7,600 nt of DNA from Cellulomonas sp. (GCA_031178805.1 JAPSIJ010000095.1:1-7600); one strand, 5' to 3'. Counted from the stretch's first letter, positions 1 to 6,631 are shown. Program-made: numbers and translations. The notes: generated by a model not told the origin, from the letters alone.

Positions 1-76
1 CGCACCCATGCTGCGGATGTAACGCCACTCCGGATACGGCTCCGTGAGTGGAAATCCGTTCCATCCCGGAGGACCG
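1..76 (+). promoter_or_regulatory. Upstream region of the transporter operon, with a small inverted repeat
   Basis: This is the leader of the first gene. I see no convincing -35/-10 pair. It contains a perfect 5-bp inverted repeat, TGGAA-N5-TTCCA, at 49-63, which could be an operator half-site pair but is short enough to be chance. A ribosome binding site GGAGGA lies at 68-73, directly before the ATG at 77. One frame carries a TAA at 20-22 and another a TGA at 45-47, so the first bases could be the tail of a preceding gene; this cannot be decided from the window. Confidence 0.3.
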
Positions 77-1219
77 ATGAGCGCCATCGAGATCCGCGGC
101 CTGGCGCGCCGCTTCGGCAGCACCGTCGCCGTGAACAGCGTCGACCTCACCATCGAGGACGGGGACTTCCTCGTCCTGCTCGGGCCCAGCGGCTGCGGCA
201 AGACGACGCTGCTGCGGATGCTGGCCGGGCTGCTGGAGCCCACCGGCGGCCAGGTGCTGCTCGACGGGCGGGACATCACGCACGAGCCGTCCAAGCGGCG
301 CGACCTGGCGATGGTGTTCCAGAGCTACGCGCTCTACCCGCACCTGTCCGTCGCGAAGAACCTCGCGTTCCCCCTGAGGGTGCGTCGCGTGCCGGCGGCC
401 GAGGTCACCGCCCGCGTCGCCGAGGTCGCGCAGAGCCTGGAGATCGACCACCTGCTGCAGCGCAAGCCGCGGCAGCTGTCGGGCGGCCAGCGTCAGCGGG
501 TGGCCGTCGGCCGCGCCCTGGTCCGGGCGCCGCGCGCGTTCCTGATGGACGAGCCGCTGTCCAACCTCGACGCCAAGCTCCGCACGGCGACCCGGCAGGA
601 GCTGACCGACCTGCACCGCCGTCTCGGCGCGACGTTCGTCTACGTCACGCACGACCAGGTCGAGGCCATGACGATGGCGACCAAGATCGCGGTGCTGAAC
701 GCCGGCGACCTGGAGCAGCTCGGCACCCCCGCCGAGGTGTACGACCGCCCGGCCTCGGTGTTCGTGGCCGGGTTCCTCGGCAGCCCGGCGATGAACCTGC
801 TCGACGCGACGGTCACGTCGGACGGCGGGCACGTCCGCGTGGCGGCGCCCGGTGTCTCGGGGACGCTGTTCCCGGGCACCACCCCGCCGCTCGACGTGGT
901 GCTCGGCGTCCGGCCGGAGCACCTGACCTTCGTCGGCGCCACGACCGCGGTCGCGCAGCACGGCGTCGAGGTGACCGGCGTGGTGGACACGGTCGAGAAC
1001 CTCGGCAGCGAGCAGGTCGTCTACGTCCGCAGCGGCGACCGCCGCCTCGCGGTGCGCACCGGCCGCGAGGTGGCCGTCCGCGTCGGCGACCCCGCCCGGC
1101 TGCACGCCTCCGTGACGCACACCCACCTGTTCGACCGCGCCACCGGCCGCCGCATGGAGTGGGTGGCCGGGTCGGACCCCGTCCCGACGGGTCCGGACCC
1201 GGCGCTCGCCGCGGCCTGA
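77..1219 (+). CDS. ugpC: ABC importer ATP-binding subunit, UgpC/MalK/MsmK type
   Basis: Cytoplasmic ATPase that powers a carbohydrate or glycerol-phosphate type ABC importer. The 380 residues match the usual length of the UgpC/MalK family. Visible motifs are Walker A GPSGCGKTT (36-44), the Q-loop Q82 in VFQSYALYPH, signature LSGGQRQR (134-141), Walker B FLMDEP (155-160), the D-loop SNLD, and the switch histidine H192 in VTHDQ. After about residue 235 comes the C-terminal TOBE/OB regulatory domain with the family's GVRPEHL stretch (277-283). The ATG at 77 is chosen over an in-frame GTG at 44 because GGAGGA lies just before it and the alignable protein begins at MSAIEIRGL. It is the first gene of the operon, followed after 57 bp by the binding protein. 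ATPases of this family can serve several permease pairs, so the substrate is not fixed by this gene; the ugpC symbol is a family label. Confidence 0.93.
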   Translation: MSAIEIRGLARRFGSTVAVNSVDLTIEDGDFLVLLGPSGCGKTTLLRMLAGLLEPTGGQVLLDGRDITHEPSKRRDLAMVFQSYALYPHLSVAKNLAFPLRVRRVPAAEVTARVAEVAQSLEIDHLLQRKPRQLSGGQRQRVAVGRALVRAPRAFLMDEPLSNLDAKLRTATRQELTDLHRRLGATFVYVTHDQVEAMTMATKIAVLNAGDLEQLGTPAEVYDRPASVFVAGFLGSPAMNLLDATVTSDGGHVRVAAPGVSGTLFPGTTPPLDVVLGVRPEHLTFVGATTAVAQHGVEVTGVVDTVENLGSEQVVYVRSGDRRLAVRTGREVAVRVGDPARLHASVTHTHLFDRATGRRMEWVAGSDPVPTGPDPALAAA

Positions 1220-1223
1220 TCCG

Positions 1224-1251
1224 CCCGCACGTCCCGCACGTCCCCGCACCT
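1224..1251 (+). repeat. 9-bp tandem repeat in the ATPase to binding-protein gap
   Basis: CCCGCACGT occurs twice in tandem (1224-1232 and 1233-1241), followed by a degenerate third copy, CCCCGCACCT (1242-1251). It fills most of the 57-bp gap between the first two genes, which is the only sizeable gap in the operon. It might affect readthrough or message stability, but it may also be simple GC-rich slippage. Confidence 0.5.
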
Positions 1252-1276
1252 CACCCCCGCAGGAGAAGGACACCCC

Positions 1277-2638
1277 ATGCGTACGATCCGCACGCGCGCG
1301 CTCGCCCTGGCCGGGCTCACCGCGCTCGCCCTGACCGGCTGCGCCACCGCCGGCGGCACCACCGCCGAGAGCACCACCGACGTGATCCCCGAGCTCGGCG
1401 AGGACGAGCAGGTCGAGATCGTCTTCGAGAGCTACAACCTCCTCCAGGCCGGCGCCTGGACGGACACGATCGAGGGCCTGATCGCCGACTTCGAGGCCGA
1501 GCACCCGAACATCACCGTGAAGGCCCAGCCCACGCAGGGCGCCGGCGCGGCCGGCTCCAACACGGTGGGCTCCGTGCAGACCCAGATGCTGGCCGGGAAC
1601 CCGCCGGACGTCGCGCAGCTGACCTTCGACACCCTGGACTTCGCGGTGACCGAGCTCGGCGCCAAGCCGATCGAGCAGCTGGTCGGCTCCGAGGCGGTGG
1701 ACGAGGCGCTCGGCGGCGAGCACCCGATGCACGAGCGGGCCGCGACCCTGGGCGACTGGGACGGCGAGCTCTACGGCATGCCGTACGTGTTCTCCACCCC
1801 GGTGCTGTTCTACAACGCGACGGCGCTGGAGGCCGCGGGCCTGCCCGCCGACGTCGACCTGTCCACGTGGGAGGCCGTCGAGGAGGCCGCCGCCACGGTG
1901 ACCGCGCAGACCGGCAAGCCGTCGATCTCGGTCTCCTGCGCCGTCAAGGGCGGCAGCTGGTGCATGCAGGGCATGATCCGCTCGGCCGGCGGCCAGGTGC
2001 TCAGCGACGACCGCACGACGATCGAGTTCGGCGAGGAGGGCGCGGTCGCCGCGGTGCAGGAGCTGCGCGACCTGTTCGACGCCGGGGTGCTCGCCAACGA
2101 GGACTCGACGGCCCAGTACGAGTCGTTCGCCCGGGGCGACACCGTGTTCCAGCTGAACACCTCGGCGCTGCAGGCGACCTACATGGGCGCCGCGGCCGCC
2201 GGCGGCTGGGAGCTCGCGAACACCGGCATGCCGGCGTTCGGCGACCAGCAGGTCGTGCCGACCAACTCCGGCTCGGCGCTGTTCATGTTCAGCGAGGACC
2301 CGGCGAAGCAGCGCGCCGCCTGGGAGCTCATCACCTTCCTCACCAGCGACCACGCCTACGAGAAGATCTCGACGGGCATCGGGTACCTGCCGCTGCGCAC
2401 CTCGCTGACCGAGGAGGGCGGCGCGCTGCACGAGTGGACGCAGTCCAACCCGCTGGTGCAGCCGAACCTGGACCAGCTCGACGACCTGGAGCCGTGGGTC
2501 TCCTACCCGGGCGACTCCTACGTCCAGGTCGACGACCTGCTCGCCACCGCCATCGAGGACGCCGTCTTCTACGGCGAGGACCCCGCCGCCACCATGGCCG
2601 ACGCGCAGGAGCGCGCCCAGGCCCTCATCGAGGAGTGA
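1277..2638 (+). CDS. ABC transporter solute-binding lipoprotein, UgpB-like (family 1)
   Basis: Extracellular lipid-anchored binding protein that captures substrate and delivers it to the permeases. The 453-residue precursor starts with a positively charged, hydrophobic signal peptide ending in the lipobox LTGC, so cleavage and lipidation are expected at Cys22. The mature part has the family 1 two-lobe layout: a start strand near 46-52 (VEIVFES), MLAGNPPDVAQL (104-115), GMPYVFSTPVLFYNATALEAAGL (167-189), and near the end SGSALFMFSEDPAKQRAAWELI and GIGYLPLRTSL. The last two resemble UgpB-type glycerol-3-phosphate/glycerophosphodiester binders, but sugar binders share them, so the substrate remains inferred. 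A GGAGAAGGA ribosome binding site at 1262-1270 supports the ATG. Cys221 and Cys229 in the mature domain could form a disulfide. The gene ends 2 bases before the phosphatase gene. Confidence 0.92.
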   Translation: MRTIRTRALALAGLTALALTGCATAGGTTAESTTDVIPELGEDEQVEIVFESYNLLQAGAWTDTIEGLIADFEAEHPNITVKAQPTQGAGAAGSNTVGSVQTQMLAGNPPDVAQLTFDTLDFAVTELGAKPIEQLVGSEAVDEALGGEHPMHERAATLGDWDGELYGMPYVFSTPVLFYNATALEAAGLPADVDLSTWEAVEEAAATVTAQTGKPSISVSCAVKGGSWCMQGMIRSAGGQVLSDDRTTIEFGEEGAVAAVQELRDLFDAGVLANEDSTAQYESFARGDTVFQLNTSALQATYMGAAAAGGWELANTGMPAFGDQQVVPTNSGSALFMFSEDPAKQRAAWELITFLTSDHAYEKISTGIGYLPLRTSLTEEGGALHEWTQSNPLVQPNLDQLDDLEPWVSYPGDSYVQVDDLLATAIEDAVFYGEDPAATMADAQERAQALIEE

Positions 2639-2640
2639 GC

Positions 2641-3465
2641 GTGCCCACGCCCGTCACCGCCGCCGGCGCGCTGGACAGCGCCGAGCGCCACATCGCCCTG
2701 GAGGGCACGTACAACCTGCGCGACACGGGCGGCTACCCGGTGCTGGACGCGTCCGGCGCCGTCGTGGGCCGGACCCGGTGGGGCACGCTGCTCCGGTCGG
2801 ACGCGCTGCACCGGCTGACCGAGGCCGACCTGGCGGCGCTCGCGGAGCGCGGCGTGCGCCTGGTGGTCGACCTGCGGGACGCCCGCGAGGTCGAGGGCTC
2901 GCCGAGCCGGCTCGACGGGCTGGACGTGACGGTCGAGCACCTGCCGGTGTTCGCCGACGCCGCGCCCGCCGCCCTGCTGAGCGGCCGGATCGACCTGGCC
3001 ACGCTCTACGACGCGATGGTGGACGACCGCGGGGACACCCTCACCCGCGCGGTGGCCGCCCTGGCACGGGCCGGGGACGGCGCGTCCATCGTGCACTGCA
3101 CGGCCGGCAAGGACCGCACCGGCCTGGTCGTGGCGCTCGCCCTGCGGGCCGTCGGGGTCCCGGTCGAGGTCGTGGCCGCCGACTACGCCCGCAGCGCGGA
3201 CCACCTGGCCGGCGACTGGGCGCAGGCGGCGCTCGCAGCCGCCTCGTCGCTCGGCGGGCTCGACGACCTGCCCCCGGGCGTCGTCGAGGTCATCACCGCC
3301 AGCCCCGCCCCCGTGCTGGCGGCGCTGCTGACGCGCCTGGAGGCCGAGCACGGCTCGGCGGCGGCGTACCTGGCCACCCACGGGCTCACCGACGACGACC
3401 TGGCCGCGCTGCGCGACCGGCTCGTGGAGCCCGCCCCCACCCCTGCGACGGAGGACCCGCGATGA
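2641..3465 (+). CDS. Tyrosine-protein/lipid phosphatase-like enzyme (PtpB-like, Y_phosphatase3 family)
   Basis: Cysteine-dependent phosphatase, 274 residues, with no signal peptide, so cytoplasmic. Family landmarks in order are NLRDTGGY (25-32), LLRSDAL (50-56), VVDLRDAREVE (75-85) and the P-loop VHCTAGKDRTG (151-161), giving nucleophile Cys153 and phosphate-binding Arg159. The P-loop type HCxAGKDRTG is that of Mycobacterium PtpB, known for activity on phosphotyrosine, phosphoserine/threonine and phosphoinositides; the lysine and aspartate in the loop are typical of that subgroup. The GTG at 2641 is preceded by AGGAG (2631-2635) with a 5-base gap. An in-frame GTG at 2635 overlaps the upstream stop and that Shine-Dalgarno, so it is less likely. 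The gene lies inside a transporter operon, 2 bases after the binding-protein gene and overlapping the phosphodiesterase gene by 4, which suggests a small phosphorylated metabolite at least as much as a protein substrate. Confidence 0.88.
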   Translation: MPTPVTAAGALDSAERHIALEGTYNLRDTGGYPVLDASGAVVGRTRWGTLLRSDALHRLTEADLAALAERGVRLVVDLRDAREVEGSPSRLDGLDVTVEHLPVFADAAPAALLSGRIDLATLYDAMVDDRGDTLTRAVAALARAGDGASIVHCTAGKDRTGLVVALALRAVGVPVEVVAADYARSADHLAGDWAQAALAAASSLGGLDDLPPGVVEVITASPAPVLAALLTRLEAEHGSAAAYLATHGLTDDDLAALRDRLVEPAPTPATEDPR

Positions 3466-4361
3466 GCATCCTGCACTCCCAGCACGGCACCCCGGACCAC
3501 ACGATCCTGCACATCAGCGACACCCACCTCGTGGGAGCCGGCGAGAAGCTGCACGAGGTGATCGACTCCGACGCGAACCTCGCGCTGATGCTCGAGGGCC
3601 TCGCGAAGTCCGGCGCGCGGCCCGAGGCCATCGTGTTCACCGGCGACCTGGCCGACACCGGCCTGCCGGACGCCTACGCCCGGCTGCGCGCCATGGTGGA
3701 GCCGGCCGCGGCCGCCGTCGGCGCCGAGGTCATCTGGGTCATGGGCAACCACGACGAGCGCGCCGCCTTCCGGGCAGGCCTGCTCGACGAGGACGGCACC
3801 GCGCCGGTCGACCGCGTGCACGACGTGAACGGGCTGCGGATCGTGGTGCTCGACTCCACCGTGCCCGGCCACCACCACGGCGAGATCGACGACGCGCAGC
3901 TGGACTGGCTGCGCGACGTGCTCGCCACCCCGGCCCCGCACGGCACGCTCATCGCCCTGCACCACCCGCCGGTGCCGAGCCCGCTCGGCCTGCTGGCGCT
4001 GGTCGAGCTCAAGGACCAGGCGCGGCTGGCTGAGGTCGTGCGCGGCACCGACGTGCGGGGCATCCTCGGCGGCCACCTGCACTACTCGACCGCGTCGACC
4101 TTCGCGGGCGTGCCGGTGTCCGTGGCCTCGGCCACCTGCTACACCCAGGACCTGCAGGTCCGGTACCCGGCCGCGCGCGGCCAGGACGGCGCGCAGGCGT
4201 ACAACCTGGTGCACGTCTACGGCGACCGCGTCGTGCACTCGGTGGTGCCGATCGGCCGGTTCCCGACGGTGTACGAGATGACGGCCGAGCAGCTGGACGC
4301 GTTCCTGGCGATGTCCGAGGAGCAGCAGCTCGCCGCCGTCGCCGCGTCGGTGGAGGAGTAG
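3462..4361 (+). CDS. Calcineurin-like metallophosphodiesterase (CpdA/GpdQ/Rv0805 type)
   Basis: Two-metal phosphoesterase of 299 residues. All the metal-binding motifs are present in order: DTH (Asp20, His22), GDLAD (Asp62), GNHDE (Asn97, His98), LHHPP (His167/His168) and GGHLH (His205, His207). This is the class III cyclic nucleotide phosphodiesterase family, which also includes the glycerophosphodiesterase GpdQ. There is no signal peptide, so it should act in the cytoplasm. The start ATG overlaps the phosphatase stop codon (ATGA), with GGAGG at 3450-3454, indicating translational coupling. The C-terminal tail after about residue 268 (YEMTAEQLDAFLAMSEEQQ) is acidic and probably helical. In this operon a role in cleaving an imported phosphodiester fits better than general cAMP turnover, but motifs alone do not separate the two activities. 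Confidence 0.9.
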   Translation: MSILHSQHGTPDHTILHISDTHLVGAGEKLHEVIDSDANLALMLEGLAKSGARPEAIVFTGDLADTGLPDAYARLRAMVEPAAAAVGAEVIWVMGNHDERAAFRAGLLDEDGTAPVDRVHDVNGLRIVVLDSTVPGHHHGEIDDAQLDWLRDVLATPAPHGTLIALHHPPVPSPLGLLALVELKDQARLAEVVRGTDVRGILGGHLHYSTASTFAGVPVSVASATCYTQDLQVRYPAARGQDGAQAYNLVHVYGDRVVHSVVPIGRFPTVYEMTAEQLDAFLAMSEEQQLAAVAASVEE

Positions 4362-4367
4362 CCCGCC

Positions 4368-5345
4368 GTGTTCGTCACCCTGGACCACCCGGCCCCGGCC
4401 GGGTCGGCTGCTCCGGCGGAGGAGGTGGCCCGCTCCGTCCCGGCCGCCTCCTCCGCCGGACGGCGGTGGGCCGGCCGGCTCACCCCGTACCTGTACCTGC
4501 TTCCCGCCGTCGTGCTGCTCGGCGTCTGGGTCTACAAGCCGCTGGTCGAGACGTTCCGGCTGTCGGTCTACGACTGGAACCTGGTCCCGACCGCGCCGAT
4601 GACCTACGTCGGCCTGGAGAACTACGCCACCGTGCTCGCGCTGCCGGAGCTGCACGACGCGCTGCGGAACACCCTGCTCTACACCGCGGCCTTCCTGGTG
4701 TTCTCGGTCGTGCTGCCCCTGGTGTTCGCCCTGGTCGCGCGCCGGGTGACCGGCCGGGCCCGGACGCTCTACCAGGCGCTCATCTTCGTGCCGTACCTGA
4801 TCACCCCCGTGGCGACCAGCGCCGTGTGGCGGTGGCTGTTCGCGGAGGAGGGCGGGGCGCTCACCTCGGCGCTGCGCTCCGCCGGGCTGGACATCGGCAA
4901 CGTGTTCCGGGACCCGTCGGCGGTGATCTGGGCGGTCATCGTGATCGTCGGCTGGCAGATGCTCGGCTTCGGCGTCCTGGTGGTGTCGGCGGGGCTGGCC
5001 GGCATCAACCCCGACTACGGGCACGCGGCCGCGATGGACGGCGCGGGCGCCGCCACCATCACCTGGCGGATCACGCTGCCGCTGCTGTCCCCGACGCTCG
5101 TCTTCCTCGCCCTGATGACGATCCTGCTGTCGGCGCAGTGGACCTACCCGGTGATCGACATCCTCACGCAGGGTGGCCCGGGCACGGCCTCGACGAACAT
5201 CTACTACCTGCTCTACCAGTTCGGCTTCCGGAACTTCGACGCCGGGCTGTCCGCGGCCGCGGGCACGATCTTCTTCGTCGGGTTCGGCCTGATCGCGGCC
5301 GTGTTCGTCGAGCTGTCCGAGCGCCTGAGCTTCTACGACAACTGA
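4368..5345 (+). CDS. ABC importer permease, MalF/UgpA type
   Basis: Inner-membrane subunit forming half of the translocation path. The 325-residue protein has a proline/alanine-rich cytoplasmic N-terminus (1-38), then about six membrane helices, near 40-57, 101-124, 135-157, 186-208, 240-262 and 293-316. The cytoplasmic EAA loop that docks on the ATPase is visible as GHAAAMDGAGAATITWRITL (218-237), with the family's DGAGA core and LP at 237-238. TQGGPGTASTNIYYLLY (267-283) is a further hallmark of the sugar/glycerol-phosphate permease family. The GTG start at 4368 is preceded by GGAGGAG (4352-4358), which overlaps the end of the phosphodiesterase gene. The symbol is left empty because the substrate is unproven. 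Confidence 0.92.
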   Translation: MFVTLDHPAPAGSAAPAEEVARSVPAASSAGRRWAGRLTPYLYLLPAVVLLGVWVYKPLVETFRLSVYDWNLVPTAPMTYVGLENYATVLALPELHDALRNTLLYTAAFLVFSVVLPLVFALVARRVTGRARTLYQALIFVPYLITPVATSAVWRWLFAEEGGALTSALRSAGLDIGNVFRDPSAVIWAVIVIVGWQMLGFGVLVVSAGLAGINPDYGHAAAMDGAGAATITWRITLPLLSPTLVFLALMTILLSAQWTYPVIDILTQGGPGTASTNIYYLLYQFGFRNFDAGLSAAAGTIFFVGFGLIAAVFVELSERLSFYDN

Positions 5346-5354
5346 GGAACCCTG

Positions 5355-6245
5355 ATGGCCTTCGTCGTCCTCCCCGCTCCCGCCGGGCGCGTGCCCGCCG
5401 TCGCGGCCTCGGCCGCCGCCGACCGGCCGCGCGGGCTCGCCCGGATCGCGGGCCTGTCCGGCGCCCACCTGGTGCTCGGCGTCCTCGCGGTCGTCAGCAT
5501 CTTCCCGGTCTACTGGATGTTCGCCACGGCGCTGCGCGCGCCCGAGGACTCCCTGTCGCAGAACCCGGTGGTCTGGCCGGTCAGCTGGGCCAACCTCGCG
5601 TACGTCTGGGACGCCATCCCGCTCGGCTCGATGCTGCTCAACACGTTCGGCATGTCGCTGGTGCTGGCCGTCGCGCAGCTGCTGGTCGCGGTCCTCGCGG
5701 CCTACGGGTTCGCCCGGTGGTCGTTCCCCGGCCGCAAGATCCTGTTCCTGGCGTTCGTCGGGTCCTGGCTGGTGCCGTTCCAGGTGACGATGATCCCGAA
5801 CTACCTGCTGGTGTCGCAGATGGGGCTGCTCGACACGGTCGCCGGGGTGATCGTGCCGAACCTCTGCTCCGCGTTCGCGGTCATGCTGATGCGGCAGCAC
5901 ATGCAGGCGTTCCCGTCGGACCTGCTCGACGCGTCGCAGATGGACGGCCGGTCCTCGTGGGGCACGCTCTGGCGGGTGGTCGTGCCGAACATGCGGCCGG
6001 CGCTCGCGGCCCTGGCGATCATGCTGTTCATCTCGGCCTGGAACGAGTACCTCTGGCCGTCGCTGGTGTTGCGGTCCTCCGACCAGCTGGTGCAGGTCGG
6101 CATCCGGAGCTTCCTCGGGGCCGAGGGCAACAACTGGGGTGCGGTGATGGCCGCCAGCGGCCTCGCCTGCGTGCCGATCCTGCTGATCTACCTGTTCCTG
6201 CAGCGCTACGTCGTCGACGCCTTCGTCCGCTCGGGCCTGCGCTGA
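5355..6245 (+). CDS. ABC importer permease, MalG/UgpE type
   Basis: Second membrane subunit, 296 residues, pairing with the preceding permease. The first 30 residues are Ala/Pro/Arg-rich and cytoplasmic. About six membrane helices follow, near 37-57, 95-118, 128-148, 160-180, 216-237 and 264-284. The EAA loop is DLLDASQMDGRSSWGTLWRV (189-208) followed by VVPNMRP, and the protein ends in YVVDAFVRSGLR, as MalG-family members do. The ATG at 5355 follows the upstream stop by 9 bases, with a GAGGA ribosome binding site (5344-5348) overlapping that stop. It is the last gene of the operon; a strong hairpin begins 28 bases after its stop. Confidence 0.93.
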   Translation: MAFVVLPAPAGRVPAVAASAAADRPRGLARIAGLSGAHLVLGVLAVVSIFPVYWMFATALRAPEDSLSQNPVVWPVSWANLAYVWDAIPLGSMLLNTFGMSLVLAVAQLLVAVLAAYGFARWSFPGRKILFLAFVGSWLVPFQVTMIPNYLLVSQMGLLDTVAGVIVPNLCSAFAVMLMRQHMQAFPSDLLDASQMDGRSSWGTLWRVVVPNMRPALAALAIMLFISAWNEYLWPSLVLRSSDQLVQVGIRSFLGAEGNNWGAVMAASGLACVPILLIYLFLQRYVVDAFVRSGLR

Positions 6246-6265
6246 CCCCCTCCCGCCCGCGACCG

Positions 6266-6325
6266 CGCACGAGACACCACGAGGGCGTACGAGATCGCGT
6301 GCGCCCTCGTGGTGTCGGTTGCGCC
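6266..6325 (+). repeat. Palindromic dispersed repeat, copy 1
   Basis: First of two related elements of about 60 bp in this window. It aligns without gaps to 6881-6940, with 47 of 60 positions identical by hand count. Both copies share the start CGCACGAGACACC, the GAGGGCG block, CGTGCGCC and GGTGGTGTC or GTGGTGTC. The element is largely one palindrome, like REP-type intergenic repeats. It lies just after the transporter operon. Confidence 0.7.
6273..6316 (+). terminator. Hairpin after the transporter operon, likely transcription end
   Basis: The arms GACACCACGAGGGCG (6273-6287) and CGCCCTCGTGGTGTC (6302-6316) are perfectly complementary. The stem extends inward to 6291/6298 with one G-T pair, making 19 bp with a 6-base loop. 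It is not followed by a T-run, as is common for actinomycete terminators, so it may end transcription, stabilise the message 3' end, or work on both strands. The call rests on its position 28 bases after the last operon gene. Confidence 0.55.
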
Positions 6326-6379
6326 GTGGGGCGCGCGGGGTGGGTCCGCGAACGGGCCGTGGCCGGACGGTGGTGGCCC

Positions 6380-6396
6380 TAGGATCACGCGTTGTG
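6380..6396 (+). promoter_or_regulatory. Candidate -10 box for a leaderless transcript
   Basis: TAGGAT (6380-6385) fits the actinomycete -10 pattern TANNNT and ends 8 bases before the GTG at 6394. That spacing would place the transcription start at or next to the start codon. No purine-rich ribosome binding site precedes this GTG, which agrees with a leaderless message. No clear -35 box is visible. Confidence 0.4.
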
Positions 6397-6579
6397 ACCG
6401 ACGTGAGGGCGCTGACGGTGCGGGGCGTCACCCGGCTCGCAGCCGCCGGCCGCGTCGCCCGCCAGGCCCTCGAGAGCCACGTCGCCGCGACGCGGGCGAA
6501 GGCGGCGGGCGACGCCGAGCTGCGGGACGGGTACCGCCCCGAGCTGCCGCTGCCACCGCGCCTCGCGGACCGGCCGTGA
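6394..6579 (+). CDS. Small basic hypothetical protein, 61 residues
   Basis: I do not recognise this protein. All but two of its codons end in G or C, which matches the coding bias of the neighbouring genes and supports a real gene. It is Arg/Ala-rich, has no Cys, no membrane segment and no signal peptide. Residues from about 8 to 45 look helical and basic, and the tail is proline-rich (RPELPLPPRLADRP). The GTG at 6394 is preferred because it sits 8 bases after a TAGGAT -10-like box; an upstream in-frame ATG at 6319 abuts the repeat hairpin, lacks a ribosome binding site and would add a low-complexity Arg/Gly stretch. It is followed by another small gene after 52 bp, and both lie between the two repeat copies. 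Confidence 0.55.
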   Translation: MTDVRALTVRGVTRLAAAGRVARQALESHVAATRAKAAGDAELRDGYRPELPLPPRLADRP

Positions 6580-6590
6580 ACCGACGACGA

Positions 6591-6614
6591 GCGGCCGGCC
6601 CGGCGGCCGGCCCG
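6591..6614 (+). repeat. 12-bp perfect tandem duplication forming an all-GC hairpin
   Basis: GCGGCCGGCCCG occurs at 6591-6602 and again at 6603-6614. Each unit holds the self-complementary GGCCGGCC, so the two units can pair as an 8-bp stem (6593-6600 with 6605-6612) around a 4-base loop. The structure ends 3 bases before the ribosome binding site of the next small gene and could limit readthrough or translation there. Confidence 0.6.
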
Positions 6615-6631
6615 TGTGGAGGGAGCGCACC

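Noticed and set aside
44..76. GTG at 44 as start of the ATPase
   Set aside because: No ribosome binding site precedes it, and GGAGGA lies inside the extension just before the ATG at 77.
1159..2640. Upstream extension of the phosphatase frame
   Set aside because: The segment before 2641 overlaps the whole binding-protein gene and translates to Arg-rich low complexity; the recognisable protein starts at GTG 2641 with its own ribosome binding site.
2778..3461. Upstream extension of the phosphodiesterase frame
   Set aside because: It overlaps the phosphatase gene in another frame and is Arg/Gly-rich; homology begins at ATG 3462.
4466..6382. Long + strand frame over both permease genes
   Set aside because: Out of frame with two clear membrane proteins, with Arg/Pro-rich nonsense composition.
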